33,459 nucleotides of DNA, taken from the IMG/VR virus record IMGVR_UViG_3300030101_004502, positions 1 to 33,459 of that record; one strand, 5' to 3'. The notes under the pieces were generated by a model. That model was not told the origin of the DNA. It did not search any database and saw only the letters and a program-made list of their open reading frames with translations. The first letter of the stretch is position 1, and each line of letters opens with the position of its first letter. Both the position numbers and the translations under genes were made by a program. The stretch comes from a virus. Shown one piece after another: positions 30,762 through 33,459 of the stretch.

Positions 30762-31764
30762 ATATTTTAACCCTGTCCATTACTGTGGGGGACCAGACTA
30801 CATCACTAGACACTAGTTGTGTAATCTCATTGCTCTCAGTAACGGTGCCTATCTTCATTTTGAAAACTCCTTCGTCGTCTCCTTCGGGCTGGCCCGTCCC
30901 AACTTTAGGATCACCTGCGGCCCTTCGGTCAGTGGTCGAATTTCCCATCGGCACTTGCTTAATACCAGATCCTGCGGGGTCCCCAACTTGGACCCAGCAT
31001 TTCTCTACTTCTCCCCCAACATTTTCTAGGTCCACTTTCCATACCAAGTAAACGTCCCCAAAAGATCCTAAATCGTGGTATTTCGTTTCGTTTATTCCGG
31101 CGTCCATAGCTGTTCCATCTTCAGTGGGATACTTAGGTACTTGCTGCGTTATGTTCCCAATCGCTGATTGTGAAGCCCCGTCACAATAAGTGATCACGTT
31201 GCCTGCTCCTTCTAATCCTGTGACCGTGTGGTTCAGAACTCCGCTTGGCGCAGTGGATGTTCCGTCAGAAGCGTCTTTAACACCTGAGTGTGTTAATGTT
31301 TCTGAGCCAGCAGACCCTGTAAGCCCCCCGTGTTTATGGGTATATTCTGATCCCTGTGGGGAAGTTCCCGCGCTATCATTTGTAGTAGAATATTCGTCTC
31401 CTGTGTTACCCGCGCTGCCCGTCCCGTAAGTTGACGTTCCACCACCATGATCATGTCCGTCGTGAGTATCGCTAGCTATGGTGTGTTGATGGCTAGTAGT
31501 TGTGTGGGGCGCATGACAGTGATCAGGGTGCGGGTCTACGGCGACCGTTTTTTGCTGAAACTGTAAAGTAAATACGTCAACTCTCCAGTGTAGTTCTCCG
31601 TATGCAATCTTCGCCCCTCCACTACCATGCATCAAAGCGAACGCGTGGGGGCGATGGAGTAACTCTTGTTTTTCGGGTGGGTTGTTTTGAGCGGATACTC
31701 TCCCATCGCCGTGATTGACGTCAGGAGTGTCGACTTCTCCTGCTCTTTCTAACTCAACAGCCAT
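30760..31764 (-). CDS. Structural protein with histidine-rich belt, probable tail fibre or receptor-contact protein
   Basis: Encodes 334 residues from ATG at 31764, four bases after the upstream stop. Nine histidines lie between residues 79 and 106 (HPDHCHAPH, then SHQHTIASDTHDGHDHGG), with further HKH at 143-145. The next 90 residues are Gly/Ser/Thr-rich low complexity (STYGTGSAGNTGDEYSTTND). The C-terminal third (about 230-334) looks like a beta-rich domain (GDVYLVWKVDLENVGGEVEK). H-x-H motifs bind metal ions in trimeric phage fibre tips such as T4 gp37, which makes a metal-holding fibre or spike plausible. No family match is recognised. Confidence 0.6.
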   Translation of the reverse strand: MAVELERAGEVDTPDVNHGDGRVSAQNNPPEKQELLHRPHAFALMHGSGGAKIAYGELHWRVDVFTLQFQQKTVAVDPHPDHCHAPHTTTSHQHTIASDTHDGHDHGGGTSTYGTGSAGNTGDEYSTTNDSAGTSPQGSEYTHKHGGLTGSAGSETLTHSGVKDASDGTSTAPSGVLNHTVTGLEGAGNVITYCDGASQSAIGNITQQVPKYPTEDGTAMDAGINETKYHDLGSFGDVYLVWKVDLENVGGEVEKCWVQVGDPAGSGIKQVPMGNSTTDRRAAGDPKVGTGQPEGDDEGVFKMKIGTVTESNEITQLVSSDVVWSPTVMDRVKI

Positions 31765-31768
31765 ATAA

Positions 31769-33067
31769 TCAAGGAATTACTCCCGTTACTGTTTCGACCA
31801 AAAAACCGCCGCGAAACTGGCGGGAGGAGGCGGATACATTAACAGTCGAATTAGCGGCGGGTTGCTTAGTGGGGGTGCTGCCCTGCTCGAAGAAGTTGTT
31901 GGCGTAAGCTCCGGGCCTATATGTGGGGTGTCCTGTTCCTACAGTGTCGATCAAAGTAAACGGTTTGGTAAGAACATTAGAATAACTCAGACTAAAGAGA
32001 GCGCCGGAGTAGCTACCACTACGAGGTTTGAACGTGTCTATTACAAAATCTTCCACAATCCCGTTTGCAGTAGAAGCGGTTTCGTACCACCTCCTCGTCA
32101 CAGTCATTAGAATAGGACCAGAGAACGCGTCTTTTTCTTGTGCTGTAACCGAGTTTTCTGCGGACCCGTCTCGTCTATCTATGGTGGTAAACTTAAACCC
32201 TATTAACTCCGCAGGGTATGAGTAATTCTGCCGCGTCTTAAAGACATAACCATTATACAGATTTGATCCTACAATCTGCTGTTCAGTTATCTTCCACCAA
32301 TCCGTGGATAATCTTTCAACCTCATAATTATAAACACCATCGTTGTCGGTGAGCGATAGATCAAAAGCTTTTATACCCCAGTTCGCTCTAGTAGCGGAGG
32401 AATCCGCAGCCCATGTTATGTCCCCCGCTTTGGTAGGCACGTTTGTTTTACCAACGTAAGCTAGAATCTCTGTGGTCTTAAGCTCATCGTTGAACTCAAG
32501 GTCAGTGTTAAAAGTAACCTTGTCTTCGTATCGGAAGTAAACTCGCTGCTCTACAACAAATACGCCGTCTAGCTCGGCTTCACCAATACGTTTTTGCTGT
32601 CGGGTCATTAAGATGTACGAGTCATCAAACTGATCCGTGGGGACATCGGGCATCTGATCGCCCGCTTTAGGGTTATCTTTCTGATGCTTAGTACTATCAG
32701 TAGTCGCTGCTGTAAAGGTGTCGTTAAAATCTGATCTGAGGCGTACGTACGTCCTTATAACTGTATCATATTCATTGCCTCCCAAGTCGGCTTGGCTGAA
32801 TTCAAAGTTGTAATCATCCTGTGAGTCCCTATCTGCGGCATAGTAATACTCATAGAATAACCCATTAGCATCGGCTTGTTTTACGTAACAAAGCTTATGA
32901 TTCGGAAAATTATTGGTGTCGGGGTGGGCAGTCCCATATGCGGGTGGCGTCTTGCCAGCTCTCTGCGCGTCAACCGTCTCAAAAAACAGAAGGTCCGCTA
33001 CCTTCGGCGAGACGAAAGAGAGGACCGACTGCCGCTGCGGGCTGGGCTGATTCCTAGATACAGGCAC
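31769..33067 (-). CDS. Unrecognised structural protein (beta-rich)
   Basis: Encodes 432 residues. The start is GTG at 33067 (protein MPVSRNQPSPQ...); no ATG exists for more than 100 codons, and upstream codons run into the hairpin/promoter gap. The protein is rich in Thr, Asp, Asn, Tyr and Phe with alternating strands (ELDGVFVVEQRVYFRYEDKV; WWKITEQQIVGSNLYNGYVF; AELIGFKFTTIDRR) and no helix bundles, typical of tail or baseplate proteins. It ends GFLVETVTGVIP, four bases before the next gene. No motif or family is recognised. It lies between the end of a structural gene and the His-rich protein, so a virion or fibre-associated role is likely. Confidence 0.6.
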   Translation of the reverse strand: MPVSRNQPSPQRQSVLSFVSPKVADLLFFETVDAQRAGKTPPAYGTAHPDTNNFPNHKLCYVKQADANGLFYEYYYAADRDSQDDYNFEFSQADLGGNEYDTVIRTYVRLRSDFNDTFTAATTDSTKHQKDNPKAGDQMPDVPTDQFDDSYILMTRQQKRIGEAELDGVFVVEQRVYFRYEDKVTFNTDLEFNDELKTTEILAYVGKTNVPTKAGDITWAADSSATRANWGIKAFDLSLTDNDGVYNYEVERLSTDWWKITEQQIVGSNLYNGYVFKTRQNYSYPAELIGFKFTTIDRRDGSAENSVTAQEKDAFSGPILMTVTRRWYETASTANGIVEDFVIDTFKPRSGSYSGALFSLSYSNVLTKPFTLIDTVGTGHPTYRPGAYANNFFEQGSTPTKQPAANSTVNVSASSRQFRGGFLVETVTGVIP

Positions 33068-33073
33068 CTGTCG

Positions 33074-33101
33074 AGTATATTCAAACAGGGCTGGATTTCA
33101 A
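33074..33101 (-). promoter_or_regulatory. Good sigma70-like promoter ending six bases before a start codon
   Basis: Minus strand: TTGAAA (33101-33096, 5/6), 16-base spacer, TATACT (33079-33074, 5/6). The GTG start of the 432-residue structural gene is at 33067, about where RNA synthesis would begin, so the mRNA may be leaderless. No Shine-Dalgarno exists in between. A hairpin lies two bases upstream of the -35. Confidence 0.5.
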
Positions 33102-33103
33102 GT

Positions 33104-33124
33104 GGTTAAGCGTGGTGCTTAACC
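33104..33124. terminator. Perfect 8-bp hairpin after the small acidic gene
   Basis: GGTTAAGC (33104-33111) and GCTTAACC (33117-33124) pair perfectly around GTGGT, directly after the TAG stop (33127-33125). No T-run follows on the minus strand, so it may act as an mRNA 3' stabiliser, processing site, weak terminator or operator for the adjoining promoter. Confidence 0.5.
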
Positions 33125-33313
33125 CTATGAATCTTCCCCCTCTTCAGGGGCTTCAGGGGCTTCAACCGCTTCGAGCTGTGGTTCTACGTCGCGAATCTTA
33201 GCGAATAGGAGGGTGGCGGGTTCTGCCACTCCGAGTCCACCTGCTTTCACAGCGATGTCAATGAGTTGGACGAGAGAGCGACGTTCGTCGTCGGATAGTT
33301 CGATTTTTGCCAT
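33125..33313 (-). CDS. Small acidic conserved phage protein
   Basis: Encodes 62 residues from ATG at 33313. The first half is a helix pair (LSDDERRSLVQLIDIAVKAG, then GLGVAEPATLLFAKI), a pattern I recall in short proteins next to tail genes of aquatic phages. The second half is acidic and probably disordered (EAVEAPEAPEEGEDS). No function is known. It follows a structural gene and is closed by a perfect hairpin, so it may be a monocistronic or end-of-operon unit. The base run just before the ATG is CCTCC, the opposite of a Shine-Dalgarno. Confidence 0.65.
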   Translation of the reverse strand: MAKIELSDDERRSLVQLIDIAVKAGGLGVAEPATLLFAKIRDVEPQLEAVEAPEAPEEGEDS

Positions 33314-33319
33314 GGAGGA

Positions 33320-33348
33320 AAACTAGAGAGAAAATGGTTCGGGTTCAA
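33320..33348 (-). promoter_or_regulatory. Weak candidate promoter before the small acidic gene
   Basis: Minus strand: TTGAAC (33348-33343, 4/6), 17-base spacer, TAGTTT (33325-33320, 3/6), then six bases to ATG at 33313. It is weak by sequence but shows the same close spacing to the start codon as the two other candidates in this block. Confidence 0.25.
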
Positions 33349-33362
33349 CTATTTTCTTATTT

Positions 33363-33459
33363 TTAAGATAAGGTAATTATAGCACTTCTAACGACCCCAT
33401 CGGTGCCTTTCAACTTAAAAGTAATTTTGCTATTCGTAGTTGCTTCGACGACCAGCTCG
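33363..33459 (-). CDS. 3' end of a phage structural gene (partial)
   Basis: An open frame enters from the right edge and ends at TAA (33365-33363), giving 31 residues: NSKITFKLKGTDGVVRSAII followed by TLS, after ELVVEATT. The beta-strand ending KLKGxDGxVRSAxxTLS resembles C-termini of tail or fibre proteins in aquatic phages, from memory. The bulk of the gene is outside the window, which continues the minus-strand structural block. Confidence 0.6.
   Translation of the reverse strand, partial: ELVVEATTNSKITFKLKGTDGVVRSAIITLS

Noticed and set aside
1-33459. tRNA, CRISPR, integrase, transposase and attachment sites
   Set aside because: Both strands and all gaps were read for these; the gaps are almost all under 60 bases and none shows a cloverleaf, spacer array, recombinase motif or terminal inverted repeats.

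Overview
The window looks like roughly half or more of the genome of a tailed double-stranded DNA bacteriophage, most likely from an uncultured aquatic or marine lineage. It carries a large and small terminase, a family A DNA polymerase, an SF2 helicase, a RuvC-like resolvase, a RecB/Cas4-type nuclease, a primase-helicase, a holin/spanin/amidase lysis cassette and virion proteins, packed almost without gaps and often with ATGA stop/start overlaps. There is no ribosomal, tRNA, CRISPR, integrase or transposase signal. Portal and major capsid genes are not in the window, and both ends cut through genes. The host cannot be named. Most start codons lack a clear Shine-Dalgarno sequence, which may be a clue to the host.

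There are four transcription blocks. (1) 1-1127, plus strand: four small unrecognised genes and the tail of a fifth. (2) 1124-16943, minus strand: terminase large subunit, two charged helical proteins, then a single 12.1 kb gene for a 4042-residue polyvalent protein. That protein has a HEVGH zinc-protease motif, a second EETVH motif, hydrophobic Gly/Ala-rich segments, acidic linkers and a C-terminal region like the LPD38 domain of phage giant proteins. (3) 16974-26576, plus strand: small terminase, then the replication and recombination set. These are the RuvC-like resolvase, helicase, 4Fe-4S nuclease, probable ssDNA-binding protein, PolA with leucine at the '762' position, and AEP-like primase fused to an SF3 helicase. 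(4) 26545-33459, minus strand. In transcription order this runs: end of a structural gene, small acidic protein, two structural proteins (one with a His-rich belt), a conserved virion-associated protein, a compressed lysis cassette, a small HEMIH metallopeptidase, four short lysine/arginine-rich proteins, and a PD-(D/E)XK-like nuclease.

The replication genes fit together: primase-helicase opens and primes, PolA extends, the ssDNA-binding candidate and nuclease serve recombination, and the resolvase clears branches before packaging by TerS/TerL. A 145-base gap just before polA holds a possible three-way-junction RNA followed by a strong intrinsic terminator whose last T lies 5 nt before the polymerase ATG. 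This suggests polA and primase expression is controlled by read-through. In the lysis region three genes too short for a 60-residue cutoff or hidden in another frame were recovered by reading the sequence: a 59-residue holin, a 54-residue membrane protein, and the true 78-residue start of a lipoprotein nested in the preceding gene.

The most unusual items are the giant protein with two zincin-like motifs, the structured leader plus terminator before polA, the divergent terS/terL pair only 30 bases apart, and repeated hairpin-promoter-start modules in the structural block that could yield leaderless mRNAs.
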